A stretch of DNA of 64,000 nt from Flavobacteriaceae bacterium (lineage in GTDB: Bacteria; Bacteroidota; Bacteroidia; Flavobacteriales; Flavobacteriaceae): NCBI GenBank assembly GCA_021647405.1, contig JAKIUU010000004.1, positions 1 through 64,000 of the forward strand. The letters are read 5' to 3'. The position numbers were made by a program, and so were the translations under genes. Below are positions 7,683 through 16,975 of the stretch, piece after piece (the stretch's first letter is position 1; every line of letters starts with the position of its first letter). The notes beneath the pieces were generated by a model. That model was not told the origin of the DNA, searched no databases, and saw only the letters and a program-made list of their open reading frames with translations.

Positions 7683-10064
7683 ATGTCAGACGACTCATGT
7701 TACCATTGCGGCGCTCCTTGTAAATCAATAAACATCAAGATTGATGACAAATCATTTTGTTGTAACGGTTGTAAAACGGTATTTGAAATCCTTAATCAAA
7801 GCAACCTCCATTGTTATTATGATTTAACCAATAATCCAGGTATTATTCCATCCGAAATAAAAGGAAAGTACAATTATTTGGAGAATAGTGAAATTGTATC
7901 AAAGCTCTTAGAATTTGATGATGGTAACACAGCGATTATTCAATTTAATATTCCGAGTATCCATTGTAGTTCCTGTATTTGGGTTTTAGAAAATCTGAGT
8001 AAACTCAATCCTGATATCAGAACAACACTTGTCAATTTTCAAAATAAGACGGTTCACGTCACATTTTCTTCAAAAGAAACAACTTTAAAGGAAATAGTAG
8101 AGTTAATGACTTCTATAGGTTATGAACCTTATATCAGTTTAGAAGATGCTTCGTCAGGAAAGAAAAAACAAAACCGGCATTTGACCTATCAAGTGGCTGT
8201 TGCTGGGTTTGCTTTTGGAAACATTATGTTGATGTCTTTGCCAGAATATTTTCAGATGGATGAGTTCTGGTTAAATCAATTTAAACCTTTTTTTAGAGGA
8301 TTGATGTTTGTTTTTGCCTTACCTGTTTTATTGTATTCGGCGCAAAATTATTTTATATCGGCTTTTAAAGGATTGAAAAATAAAATATTAAACATTGATG
8401 TGCCAATTGCTTTAGGTATTAGTGTTCTTTTTATGAGAAGTACTTTTGACATTGTATTTAATTTGGGGCAGGGCTATTTTGATAGTTTTTCTGGATTGGT
8501 TTTCTTTTTGCTTATAGGTAAGATTTTTCAACAACGCACCTATAATTTTTTATCTTTTGAACGCGATTATAAATCTTATTTTCCCATTGCCATTACCAAG
8601 ATTGGTAAAGATAGAAGAGAGCAAAATATTCCCGTTTACGATATCAAAAAAGGCGATAGATTGTTAGTTAGGCATCAAGAATTGGTGCCAGTTGATGGCA
8701 TATTAATTAACGGCGACGCCCTACTAGATTATAGTTTTGTAACAGGCGAGGCTAATCCTGTTATAAAACAATCAGGTGATAAGATTTTTGCGGGTGGTAA
8801 ACAAATGGGAAGCAGTTTTGAAATGGATGTTTTAGAAACGATGTCTCAAAGCTATTTGACACAATTGTGGAGTAATGATATTTTTAAAAAGAAAAAAACA
8901 TATTCTATAAAATCACTTACCGATGCTATTAGTAAAAAATTTACTTTTATAATCTTGTCTATTGCACTTATTTCAGGCTTGTATTGGTTCTTTATTGACC
9001 CAACCGAGGCTTTTAACGTGGTTACAGCTGTTCTTATAATTGCTTGTCCCTGTGCTTTGGCCCTGGCGGCACCTTTTGCTTTAGGCAATATGTTGCGTTT
9101 ATTTGGAAAAAATAAATTGTACCTTAAAAATGCCAATATAATTGAAGATATGGCTAAAATAGATACCCTTGTTTTTGATAAAACAGGAACGCTAACCACC
9201 AATAAATCTCATGTAAAATACAATGGAGAGTTGTTATCCGATAAGGAAAAAAGCTATATAAAATCACTGCTAAGAAATTCAAATCACACACTTAGCAGGA
9301 AATTATATGATTTTATTAAAGAAGAACCTTTCCTTGATGTTACAAATTTTAAAGAAGAAATAGGCAAAGGTATCTCAGGAAATTGTGAAGGAATGGGTAT
9401 TTTATTGGGGTCTTCACTTTTTGTGGAATCCAATGAAATAGACACTATTTTACAAACAGCCATTTGGGTAAAAATAAACAATAAAATCAAAGGGAAATTT
9501 ATTTTCGAAAACACCTATAGAAAGGATTTACAAGATGTATTCAAAAAACTTCAACAGAAATTTAGACTAATTGTTTTGTCTGGAGATAACGAAGGCGAAA
9601 AAGAAAGGCTGCGTAAATTATTGCCAAATCAGGTTGCTTACTATTTTAATCAGAAGCCCCAGCAAAAATTAGATTTTATTAAAGACCTTCAGTTAAAGGG
9701 CAAAAATGTAATGATGATTGGCGATGGCCTTAATGATGCGGGTGCTTTGGCTCAAAGCGATGTTGGTTTGGCAGTGTCAGAAGACATAAATATTTTTTCA
9801 CCTGCCTGCGATGGTATTATTGATGCCAAGAAATTTAGAATCATTCCAAATTACTTAAAATTGGCAAAAAATACGGTATTGTTAATTAAAATAAGTTTTA
9901 TTATCTCATTTATTTACAATACATTAGGAATGTATTTTGCTATTCAAGGATTGCTATCGCCAATTGTTGCTGCTATTTTAATGCCACTAAGTTCAATCTC
10001 GGTGGTTATATTTGTAAGCTTGGGTACTGGTTATTTAGTTAAAAAAACTGATATTTGTCATTGA
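7683..10064 (+). CDS. ccoI: Copper-transporting P-type ATPase for cbb3 oxidase assembly (CcoI/FixI type)
   Basis: The protein exports copper across the inner membrane to supply the cbb3-type oxidase. Domains in order: a cysteine-rich N-terminal module (CYHCGAPC, then CCNGCKTVFEIL), a heavy-metal-associated domain with the CSSC pair at about 99-102, eight predicted membrane helices, the metal-binding CPC in ACPCALALAAP (about residue 455), the phosphorylation site DKTGTLT (about 499) and the hinge GDGLNDAGALAQSDVG (about 680). The actuator loop has TGEANPV where many P1B pumps have TGES-P. The cysteine-rich extension and the position next to ccoS and ccoNO separate it from CopA. It opens the cco run, divergent from the FNR-like regulator. 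Confidence 0.93.
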   Translation: MSDDSCYHCGAPCKSINIKIDDKSFCCNGCKTVFEILNQSNLHCYYDLTNNPGIIPSEIKGKYNYLENSEIVSKLLEFDDGNTAIIQFNIPSIHCSSCIWVLENLSKLNPDIRTTLVNFQNKTVHVTFSSKETTLKEIVELMTSIGYEPYISLEDASSGKKKQNRHLTYQVAVAGFAFGNIMLMSLPEYFQMDEFWLNQFKPFFRGLMFVFALPVLLYSAQNYFISAFKGLKNKILNIDVPIALGISVLFMRSTFDIVFNLGQGYFDSFSGLVFFLLIGKIFQQRTYNFLSFERDYKSYFPIAITKIGKDRREQNIPVYDIKKGDRLLVRHQELVPVDGILINGDALLDYSFVTGEANPVIKQSGDKIFAGGKQMGSSFEMDVLETMSQSYLTQLWSNDIFKKKKTYSIKSLTDAISKKFTFIILSIALISGLYWFFIDPTEAFNVVTAVLIIACPCALALAAPFALGNMLRLFGKNKLYLKNANIIEDMAKIDTLVFDKTGTLTTNKSHVKYNGELLSDKEKSYIKSLLRNSNHTLSRKLYDFIKEEPFLDVTNFKEEIGKGISGNCEGMGILLGSSLFVESNEIDTILQTAIWVKINNKIKGKFIFENTYRKDLQDVFKKLQQKFRLIVLSGDNEGEKERLRKLLPNQVAYYFNQKPQQKLDFIKDLQLKGKNVMMIGDGLNDAGALAQSDVGLAVSEDINIFSPACDGIIDAKKFRIIPNYLKLAKNTVLLIKISFIISFIYNTLGMYFAIQGLLSPIVAAILMPLSSISVVIFVSLGTGYLVKKTDICH

Positions 10065-10126
10065 ATATAAACTGTAATAATTTTATATTTGAATCGCTAT
10101 AACTATTAAAATCAAATTTTAACCAA

Positions 10127-10309
10127 ATGGGTGTCATTTATATAATGATATTGGTAAGTTTACTAATTGCATTGCTTTTTTTCGTTTTGTTTATCAATTC
10201 TGTTAAATCAGGACAATATGACGATACATACACACCATCTGTACGTATGCTATTTGAAGATGAGCTAGTTAGTGATAAAGACAAAGAAAAATTAAAAACA
10301 AACAAATAA
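10127..10309 (+). CDS. ccoS: cbb3-type cytochrome oxidase assembly protein CcoS
   Basis: CcoS is a tiny inner-membrane protein needed for cofactor insertion into cbb3 oxidases. The 60-residue product has one N-terminal membrane helix (MGVIYIMILVSLLIALLFFV) followed by the family pattern FINSVKSGQYDDTYTPSVRML and a charged tail. It sits between ccoI and ccoNO, its usual place. It is 62 bp after ccoI and 25 bp before ccoNO, so the three are likely cotranscribed. Confidence 0.93.
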   Translation: MGVIYIMILVSLLIALLFFVLFINSVKSGQYDDTYTPSVRMLFEDELVSDKDKEKLKTNK

Positions 10310-10334
10310 CCAACTACTAATTTTATCAATCAAT

Positions 10335-12482
10335 ATGGAGAAAGAACAGTTTTATTACGATAACAAAATTGTTAAGTTATTCCTCTACGCAACTATTGTA
10401 TGGGGTGTGGTAGGGATGTTAGTAGGGCTACTGGTAGCCTTTTTATTTATTTTTCCTAACTATTTAGGAAACTTCCCTTGGCTTAGTTTTGGCAGGTTGA
10501 GACCTTTACACACCAATGCAGTAATTTTTGCTTTTGTAGGTAATGGGGTCTTTTTAGGAATTTATTACTCTATGCAACGCCTTCTAAAAGCCAGAATGTT
10601 TAGCGACACCTTAAGCAAAGTTCATTTTTGGGGCTGGCAGGCTATTATTGTAGCCGCCGCCATAACATTGCCTTTGGGTTTAACATCATCAAAAGAATAT
10701 GCCGAATTAGAGTGGCCTATTGATATAGCTATTACAATTATTTGGGTAGTTATGGGTATCAATATGATTGGTACTATTTTAAAACGCCGCCAACGCCATA
10801 TTTATGTAGCCATATGGTTTTATATAGCCACTTTAATAACAGTAGCTGTATTGCATATTTTTAACAATTTAGAGATACCAGTTTCGGCATTTAAAAGTTA
10901 TTCTATTTATGCGGGTGTGCAAGATGCCATGGTTCAGTGGTGGTATGGTCATAATGCTGTGGCCTTTTTCTTAACAACACCAGTATTGGGTTTAATGTAC
11001 TATTTTGTACCCAAGGTTGCCAACAGACCTGTATATTCATATAAACTATCTATTGTACACTTTTGGTCTCTAATTTTTATTTATATCTGGGCAGGACCAC
11101 ATCATTTATTATATACAGCTTTACCTGAATGGGCTCAAAATTTAGGAACAGTTTTTTCTGTTATGTTGATTTTCCCATCTTGGGGTGGTATGATAAACGG
11201 CTTGTTAACCCTTCGCGGCGCTTGGGATAAAGTGCGAGAAAATCCGATTTTAAAATTCTTTGTTGTGGCCATTACAGGCTACGGAATGACCACTTTTGAA
11301 GGGCCCATGTTGTCTTTTAAGAGTGTTAATGCCATAACACATTATACTGATTGGATTGTGGCACACGTACATATTGGTACACTGGCTTGGAACGGATTTA
11401 TGATTTCAGGTATTATTTATTGGCTGGTTCAAAAACTTTGGAAAACCGATTTATACTCTAAAAAACTAGCCAATACCCATTTTTGGATTGGTACGATAGG
11501 TATCTTATTTTATGCCATTCCTTTGTATGTAGCTGGATTTATGCAAGCACAGATGTGGAAAGAATTTAATCCAGATGGGACGCTGGTATATGGCAATTTC
11601 TTAGAGACAGTAACCAAAATTATGCCCATGTATGTAATGCGTGCCTTTGGAGGTACCTTGTACTTAACAGGCTTTATTTTATTGGCAGTTAATGTTTTTA
11701 AAACAGTTAAAAAAGGTAAATTTATAGAAGATGAATTGGCCGAAGCACCAGCGCTTAAACCTATTAGCTCGGGCAGATTAGCTGGCGAAGGTTTCCATTC
11801 ATGGCTCGAACGTAAAACAGTTTTATTTACTGTTTTAACAACTGTAGCCATTTTAATAGGCGGCGTAGTAGAAATTGTGCCCCTTTTAGTTGTGCCTTCA
11901 AATATTCCTACAATAGCGAGTGTTAAACCTTATACGCCATTAGAATTAGAAGGACGTGATATTTATATAAGAGAAGGTTGCAATAATTGCCATTCGCAAA
12001 TGATACGCCCATTCCGTTCTGAAGTTGAACGCTATGGCGAATATTCAAAAGCAGGCGAGTTTGTTTATGACCATCCATTCTTATGGGGGTCAAGACGTAC
12101 GGGACCAGATTTGCATAGAATCGGTCAAAAGTATAATGACAATTGGCACTTTAACCATTTGCTAGATCCACGCTCTACATCGCCAGGATCAATAATGCCA
12201 AGTTACACTTGGCTAATTACCGATAATTTAGACATATCTCTAACCGTTAAAAAGATGGATGCAATGGTAAGCTTAGGCGTGCCATATACCAAATTCGAAA
12301 TGGATAAAGCATTGTATTTGTTGAAAAATCAGGCTTTAGAAATTGAAAATAATTTAATGCAAGACCCTGAGTTTAAAAAAGCTTATGGCAATAGCAATAT
12401 AAAAGACAAAGAAATAGTGGCTCTAATTGCTTATTTGCAACGTTTGGGAACTGATATTAAGGCTAAAACAGCTATGAAATAA
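10335..12482 (+). CDS. ccoNO: cbb3-type cytochrome c oxidase, fused subunits I and II (CcoN-CcoO)
   Basis: This is the catalytic subunit of the high-affinity terminal oxidase, reducing oxygen and pumping protons in the inner membrane. Residues 1 to about 475 are CcoN with about 12 helices; the haem and CuB ligand regions LHTNAVIFAFVGNG, WWYGHNAVAFFLT, AGPHHLLYTALPEW and WIVAHVHIGTLAWNG are visible. Residues about 490-715 are CcoO, with a membrane anchor and a c-type haem site EGCNNCHSQM near residue 550; the axial methionine is probably in GSIMPSYTWL. The two subunits are separate in proteobacteria; fusion is the known Bacteroidota arrangement, so this is not a sequencing artefact. Confidence 0.96.
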   Translation: MEKEQFYYDNKIVKLFLYATIVWGVVGMLVGLLVAFLFIFPNYLGNFPWLSFGRLRPLHTNAVIFAFVGNGVFLGIYYSMQRLLKARMFSDTLSKVHFWGWQAIIVAAAITLPLGLTSSKEYAELEWPIDIAITIIWVVMGINMIGTILKRRQRHIYVAIWFYIATLITVAVLHIFNNLEIPVSAFKSYSIYAGVQDAMVQWWYGHNAVAFFLTTPVLGLMYYFVPKVANRPVYSYKLSIVHFWSLIFIYIWAGPHHLLYTALPEWAQNLGTVFSVMLIFPSWGGMINGLLTLRGAWDKVRENPILKFFVVAITGYGMTTFEGPMLSFKSVNAITHYTDWIVAHVHIGTLAWNGFMISGIIYWLVQKLWKTDLYSKKLANTHFWIGTIGILFYAIPLYVAGFMQAQMWKEFNPDGTLVYGNFLETVTKIMPMYVMRAFGGTLYLTGFILLAVNVFKTVKKGKFIEDELAEAPALKPISSGRLAGEGFHSWLERKTVLFTVLTTVAILIGGVVEIVPLLVVPSNIPTIASVKPYTPLELEGRDIYIREGCNNCHSQMIRPFRSEVERYGEYSKAGEFVYDHPFLWGSRRTGPDLHRIGQKYNDNWHFNHLLDPRSTSPGSIMPSYTWLITDNLDISLTVKKMDAMVSLGVPYTKFEMDKALYLLKNQALEIENNLMQDPEFKKAYGNSNIKDKEIVALIAYLQRLGTDIKAKTAMK

Positions 12483-12487
12483 CACTT

Positions 12488-12655
12488 ATGATACGATTTG
12501 CTAAACATTATTTTGAAGGCATTGTTGGGATAGAAATTTATCCCATAATCTCTCTGTTATTATTTTTTACGGTATTCGTTACAATGCTTGTTATTGTGAG
12601 TAAAATCCCGAAAAAAGATGTAAAAAACCACAGTAAAATGCCTTTGGATTCTTAA
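12488..12655 (+). CDS. ccoQ: Small cbb3 oxidase subunit CcoQ/FixQ-like
   Basis: An ATG 5 bp after the ccoNO stop opens a 55-codon frame ending TAA at 12653-12655. The product starts MIRFAKHYFEGIVGIEIYP, has one membrane helix (PIISLLLFFTVFVTMLVIV) and a basic tail SKIPKKDVKNHSKMPLDS. Position between CcoNO and CcoP, size, single helix and Lys-rich C-terminus fit CcoQ, a non-catalytic subunit that stabilises the complex. Sequence identity to classical CcoQ is weak, so the call rests mainly on context. It is too short for routine ORF cut-offs. Confidence 0.82.
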   Translation: MIRFAKHYFEGIVGIEIYPIISLLLFFTVFVTMLVIVSKIPKKDVKNHSKMPLDS

Positions 12656-12668
12656 AACTAAAATAAAC

Positions 12669-13307
12669 ATGACAACAGATAAAAAAGATTCATTTTTAAA
12701 ACGATTATTAAAATCGCTAACCAAAGCCAATGAGCTCGGGCAAGAAGATCAGATAATGACCAATCATGACTATGATGGTATTAGAGAACTAGATAACGTT
12801 TTACCACCATGGTGGCTTTACGGTTTCTACATTACCATTATTATAGGTATTTTTTATTATGTTCAAGTATTTACAAATCCCGAAGAATACAGTCAAGAAA
12901 AAGAATATATAAACGAGGTTGCACAAGCTAATAAGGCTATTGAAGTTTATAAAAATGAACATCCAGAATTATTTAAAGTTGATGTTGTTTTATTTACCGA
13001 TGCCGAAAACTTAACAGCAGGAAAAACTATTTTCTTAACCAACTGTGTGGCTTGCCATATGGCTGATGGCGGTGGCGGCATAGGACCAAATCTTACCGAT
13101 GACCATTGGATTTTAGGTGGCGGCATAGAAAAAATATATCATACTATTTCAGAAGGAGGAAGAACAGGAAAGGGAATGATTTCCTGGAAAGCGGCTTTAA
13201 AGTCGGTGCAAATGCAACAAGTGGCTAGTTATGTCATTTCTTTACAAGGTACCACACCCGCTAATCCTAAAGCCTCTCAAGGAGATATAGTATGGACAAA
13301 ACAGTAG
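12669..13307 (+). CDS. ccoP: cbb3-type oxidase cytochrome c subunit CcoP, single-haem form
   Basis: CcoP delivers electrons from soluble or membrane cytochromes to CcoNO. The 212-residue protein has the FixP N-terminal block YDGIRELDNVLPPWWLYGFYIT with one membrane anchor, then a periplasmic cytochrome c domain with one haem site NCVACHMADG near residue 125 and the axial methionine likely in GKGMISWKAAL. Proteobacterial CcoP has two CxxCH haem domains in about 300 residues; only one is present here. It lies 13 bp after ccoQ and ends the core operon before a hairpin region. Confidence 0.93.
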   Translation: MTTDKKDSFLKRLLKSLTKANELGQEDQIMTNHDYDGIRELDNVLPPWWLYGFYITIIIGIFYYVQVFTNPEEYSQEKEYINEVAQANKAIEVYKNEHPELFKVDVVLFTDAENLTAGKTIFLTNCVACHMADGGGGIGPNLTDDHWILGGGIEKIYHTISEGGRTGKGMISWKAALKSVQMQQVASYVISLQGTTPANPKASQGDIVWTKQ

Positions 13308-13365
13308 TGTATTTTCGTTCTGAAAATGCATTAATGTGTTTTTGATTTTTTTAGTTAGTAGTAGG

Positions 13366-13457
13366 AAAGGCTACCATAGGGTTTTGTTATAAATGTTTCA
13401 TAACAAATTTTTAATCTGTTGTACATTTGTAATCTTAATTTTGGGTAGCCTTTTTTT
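13366..13457 (+). terminator. Nested hairpin ending in a T-tract between ccoP and ccoG
   Basis: AAAGGCTACC (13366-13375) pairs with GGTAGCCTTT (13444-13453), and the right arm runs into seven T (13451-13457). Inside the 68-nt loop lies a second perfect hairpin, TTTGTTAT (13383-13390) with ATAACAAA (13400-13407). The right arm ends 11 bp before the ccoG ATG. An exact -7 element TAATTTTG (13436-13443) overlaps it but lacks a well-spaced -33 partner. It may be the ccoP terminator or a leader structure controlling ccoG. Confidence 0.5.
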
Positions 13458-13468
13458 AATCAGAAGCA

Positions 13469-14884
13469 ATGACAAATCAAGATAGAGAAAATTTTAGAGA
13501 TTCAATAGGTACCATTACAGAAGATGGTAACCGCAATGTGATATACCCTAAAAAACCCAAAGGTGTTTTTTACAAGTATAGAACATTAGTCAGCTGGCTG
13601 TTATTGGTAGTTTTAGTAAGCGCACCATTCGTTAAAATTAACGGAAACCAATTTCTACTATTTAATGTTTTAAAAGGGAAATACAATATTTTTGGACAGC
13701 CCTTTTGGCCACAAGATTTTTATTTATTGGTAATATCAATGCTTATAGGCATTGTATTTATTATTCTATTTACCGTCATATTTGGACGTATTTTTTGTGG
13801 GTGGATGTGTCCACAAACCATTTTTATGGAAATGATTTTTCGCAAGATAGAATATTTGATAGAGGGCGATAGAAGCAAACAAATTAAACTTGATAAACAA
13901 GCTTGGAATAGAGAAAAGATAGTAAAAAAATCAGTAAAATGGTTTATTTTTTACATACTCTCATTTGGTATAGCCAATGTTTTCTTTGCCTATATTATTG
14001 GCAGTGATGAATTGCTAAAGTATGTTTTTGAAGGCCCCCAAAATCACATTGAAACTTTAGTTAAACTGGGTGTATTTTCGTTGGTTTTCTTTTTTGTATT
14101 TGCATGGTTCAGAGAGCAAGTTTGTATCATAGCATGCCCTTACGGGAGATTGCAGGGTGTTCTACTCGATAATAATTCGGTAGTTGTTGCTTATGATTAC
14201 AAACGTGGCGAAGGCACTAATGGCCGCTCTAAATTGAGAAAAGGTGAAGACAGAGCGGATAAAGGTTATGGCGATTGTATCTCGTGTATGCAATGTGTAC
14301 ATGTTTGCCCTACAGGCATAGATATAAGAAATGGCACACAGTTAGAATGCATTAATTGTACAGCTTGTATTGATGCCTGTGATGAAATAATGGATAGGGT
14401 TAATTTTGATAAGGGATTGATTCGTTATGCTTCAGAAAATGACATTTTAAAAGGCGAAAAATTCAAATTTAATACCAGAATAAAAAGCTATATTGTTGTG
14501 TTAACATTAATGGTTGTGGCATTGGTTACCCTGCTGTTTATGCGCAGTGATGTTGAAGCCACTATTTTAAGAATACCTGGCCAAATGTATAGCATTACAG
14601 AAAAAACAGTAACCAATGTTTACACAATTACATTGGTTAATAAAACGGTAATTAATTTTGAAGACCTTAAAGTCAAATTAATGTCACATAAAGGCATTGT
14701 AAAAGTGATTGGCGGTAAGATTGACCTGAAAGGGAACAAGCTAAAAGAAGGCACCATTTTTATTATAATTGCAAAAAAGAATTTAACATCATCAAAAGTT
14801 AAATTGAAGATAGGTATCTATCAGGATAATAAATTAATTGAAACCACTACGACAAACTTCCCATCGCCTTTGAGGTTAAATTAA
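13469..14884 (+). CDS. ccoG: Cytochrome c oxidase accessory protein CcoG (RdxA/FixG polyferredoxin)
   Basis: CcoG is an inner-membrane ferredoxin-like protein taking part in copper handling and cbb3 assembly (a cupric reductase role has been reported for the family). The 471 residues show several membrane helices, the cysteine motif RIFCGWMCPQTIFMEM, a second REQVCIIACPYGRLQ, and two 4Fe-4S clusters in CISCMQCVHVCPTGIDI and CINCTACIDACDEIMD (about 270-310). A periplasmic immunoglobulin-like C-terminal domain follows the last helix (about 350-370). It belongs to the cco gene run but is separated from ccoP by a structured 160-bp gap. Confidence 0.95.
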   Translation: MTNQDRENFRDSIGTITEDGNRNVIYPKKPKGVFYKYRTLVSWLLLVVLVSAPFVKINGNQFLLFNVLKGKYNIFGQPFWPQDFYLLVISMLIGIVFIILFTVIFGRIFCGWMCPQTIFMEMIFRKIEYLIEGDRSKQIKLDKQAWNREKIVKKSVKWFIFYILSFGIANVFFAYIIGSDELLKYVFEGPQNHIETLVKLGVFSLVFFFVFAWFREQVCIIACPYGRLQGVLLDNNSVVVAYDYKRGEGTNGRSKLRKGEDRADKGYGDCISCMQCVHVCPTGIDIRNGTQLECINCTACIDACDEIMDRVNFDKGLIRYASENDILKGEKFKFNTRIKSYIVVLTLMVVALVTLLFMRSDVEATILRIPGQMYSITEKTVTNVYTITLVNKTVINFEDLKVKLMSHKGIVKVIGGKIDLKGNKLKEGTIFIIIAKKNLTSSKVKLKIGIYQDNKLIETTTTNFPSPLRLN

Positions 14885-14917
14885 AAGTTTATATTTAAAC
14901 ATTAATTACAATAGAAA

Positions 14918-15370
14918 ATGAAGTTAAAAATTAATTGGGGTACAGGCATTGTAATAGCCATGGTACTATTTATGATATTTATTTTACAATTTGTTTACCG
15001 CATTTCAGTTTACGACAAATACGATCACCATTTGGTAGCAGACGATTATTATAAAGATGAACTTAACTATCAAGAGCAGATTGATAAGGAAGAAAGCGCC
15101 AATAAATTGATTGAAAATGTAAAAATAATCAAAACAGATTTAGGTCTAAATATAGTTTTCCCTAAGGAATTTGAATCGGGTAAAATTAGCGGAGAAATTA
15201 AATTTTTACGCCCTTCAAATATCAAATTGGATCTTAAAAAGAAAATTGAGCTACTAACAAATACCTTTTTTATTTCAAGTAAAGAATTGGTTTCGGGTAA
15301 ATACAATATTATTGTTGATTGGCAATATGATGCTAAGGGCTATATGTATAAAACCGCTTATTTTTATTAG
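14918..15370 (+). CDS. ccoH: FixH/CcoH-family cbb3 assembly protein
   Basis: The 150-residue protein has an N-terminal membrane helix (IVIAMVLFMIFILQFVYRIS) followed by the family pattern VYDKYDHHLVADDYYKDELN and a periplasmic beta-rich domain, ending IIVDWQYDAKGYMYKTAYFY. FixH proteins interact with CcoP and CcoNO and with the copper pump during assembly. It lies 33 bp after ccoG, and the next gene begins 1 bp after its stop codon. Confidence 0.88.
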   Translation: MKLKINWGTGIVIAMVLFMIFILQFVYRISVYDKYDHHLVADDYYKDELNYQEQIDKEESANKLIENVKIIKTDLGLNIVFPKEFESGKISGEIKFLRPSNIKLDLKKKIELLTNTFFISSKELVSGKYNIIVDWQYDAKGYMYKTAYFY

Positions 15371-15371
15371 T

Positions 15372-16127
15372 ATGTACCTCACAGCATTTTTATTAGGATT
15401 ATTAGGGAGTTTTCACTGTTTGGGCATGTGTGGGCCCATCGCTTTTGTATTGCCATTAAATAGAAAAAATAAAGTAATGAGTATTGCCCAAGCACTGTTA
15501 TATCATTTGGGTAGATTGCTAAGTTATACCAGCATAGGTTTGCTATTTGGTCTGTTGGGTAAAGGCCTGTATATAGCAGGATTGCAGCAAAATTTATCTG
15601 TAATAATAGGTATATTAATGATACTGATTGTTATTATTCCTTCCTCAATTTTTAGCAAATTTAAAATTGTGAAACCTATTTACAGTATTATTTCAAAAGT
15701 TAAAATGGGTTTGGGACTGTATCTTAAAAAATCTTCATTAAAAGCCTTTTTTAACATCGGTATCTTAAACGGTTTATTGCCTTGTGGATTGGTTTATATG
15801 GCCTTGTTTGGTGCTGTTTCTACAGGTTCAAGCTACGATGGTGCCCTTTATATGATGTTATTTGGTTTGGGTACCATTCCTATGATGACAGCTGCACTAA
15901 TCTTTGGAAATTTTTTAAAAACATCATTGAGAAACAAAATTCAAAAAGCAATACCTATATTTGTAATATTAATTGGTGTATTATTTATTTTAAGAGGATT
16001 GGGATTAGGAATTCCCTATGTCTCTCCACCCCAACAAAAATTAAAAATAAGAAAAAAACCAATGATGCAACATGGGGCGTATATTATAGATTTAAAAAAG
16101 GAGATTAATGAATTCTCAAAAACATAA
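15372..16127 (+). CDS. Sulfite exporter TauE/SafE-family membrane protein (DsbD-like fold) of the cco cluster
   Basis: This is a polytopic protein of 251 residues with about six helices. It opens MYLTAFLLGLLGSFHCLGMC and has GILNGLLPCGLVYMALFGAV in the second half; the paired Cys/Pro motifs HCLGMCGP and LPCG are typical of the DsbD-related branch found in cytochrome oxidase clusters. The start at 15372 was chosen over an upstream ATG at 15312 because the upstream stretch lies inside ccoH in another frame and is not family-like. Its substrate is unknown; context suggests thiol or copper delivery for cbb3 assembly. It overlaps the following PPK2 gene by 20 bp. Confidence 0.85.
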   Translation: MYLTAFLLGLLGSFHCLGMCGPIAFVLPLNRKNKVMSIAQALLYHLGRLLSYTSIGLLFGLLGKGLYIAGLQQNLSVIIGILMILIVIIPSSIFSKFKIVKPIYSIISKVKMGLGLYLKKSSLKAFFNIGILNGLLPCGLVYMALFGAVSTGSSYDGALYMMLFGLGTIPMMTAALIFGNFLKTSLRNKIQKAIPIFVILIGVLFILRGLGLGIPYVSPPQQKLKIRKKPMMQHGAYIIDLKKEINEFSKT

Positions 16128-16971
16128 ATTAACAATACAAGATTTTACAGAGATAGCCTCTACAGAAGATTTAAGGCAAGTACTTTCTGATAAAAAAATT
16201 AGCACCTTTAAACCAGATCGTATTTTAGCCTATGAAGCCGATTTAGAGAAGGTGCAAATAGAGCTTGTAAAATTACAACAGTGGGTATTAAAAAATAAAA
16301 AGCGGGTTATAATAATTTTCGAGGGACGTGATGCCGCAGGTAAAGGAGGCAATATTCGCCGATTTACAGAGCATTTAAATCCACGTTCTGTAAGGCAAGT
16401 TGCATTAAATAAACCTACTGAAATTGAACGTGGACAGTGGTATTTTAGACGTTATGTTAAGCATTTACCAAACCAAGGTGAAATTGTATTTTTTGATAGA
16501 AGTTGGTATAATCGGGCTGTTGTAGAGCCTGTTATGGGATTTTGTAATGAAAAACAATACAAACAGTTTATCCATAAAGTTCCTGAGTTTGAGCACATGT
16601 TGTACGAAGATGGCATTACAATTATCAAATTTTGGCTGTCTATTACAAAAGAAGAGCAGTTAAGGCGCTTTGATTCACGAAATAGAAATCCACTTAAGCG
16701 CTGGAAATTTAGTCCAGTAGATCAAAAAGGGCAGGCATTATGGGAAAAATATTCCTATTATAAAGAGCAAATGTTTAGCAAAACACATACCTCTTATAGC
16801 CCTTGGATTATTGTAAGAACTAACGATAAAATGGCTGCAAGATTGGAGTGCATAAGATATGTACTTTCACAATTTGATTACGATGATAAAAAGGAAGCAA
16901 AGCTACATTTAATTCCAGATCCCAACGTTATTGTCCGTTATTTTAGATCTTCAAGACATAATAATGATTAA
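16108..16971 (+). CDS. ppk2: Polyphosphate kinase 2, first tandem copy
   Basis: PPK2 enzymes phosphorylate nucleoside mono- or diphosphates with polyphosphate in the cytosol. This 287-residue single-domain copy has the Walker A-like FEGRDAAGKGGNIRRFTEHL, the lid ERGQWYFRRYVKHLP and the Walker B-like FFDRSWYNRAVVEPVMGF, followed by SPVDQKGQALWEKYS. It overlaps the upstream TauE/SafE gene by 20 bp and is followed at once by a paralogue. Whether it acts on AMP, ADP or GDP cannot be read with confidence from motifs alone. Confidence 0.93.
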   Translation: MNSQKHKLTIQDFTEIASTEDLRQVLSDKKISTFKPDRILAYEADLEKVQIELVKLQQWVLKNKKRVIIIFEGRDAAGKGGNIRRFTEHLNPRSVRQVALNKPTEIERGQWYFRRYVKHLPNQGEIVFFDRSWYNRAVVEPVMGFCNEKQYKQFIHKVPEFEHMLYEDGITIIKFWLSITKEEQLRRFDSRNRNPLKRWKFSPVDQKGQALWEKYSYYKEQMFSKTHTSYSPWIIVRTNDKMAARLECIRYVLSQFDYDDKKEAKLHLIPDPNVIVRYFRSSRHNND

Positions 16972-16975
16972 GACT

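Noticed and set aside
15312..15371. Upstream ATG extending the TauE/SafE gene by 20 residues
   Set aside because: The extension lies in another frame of ccoH and is not family-like; the ATG at 15372 gives the normal membrane start.
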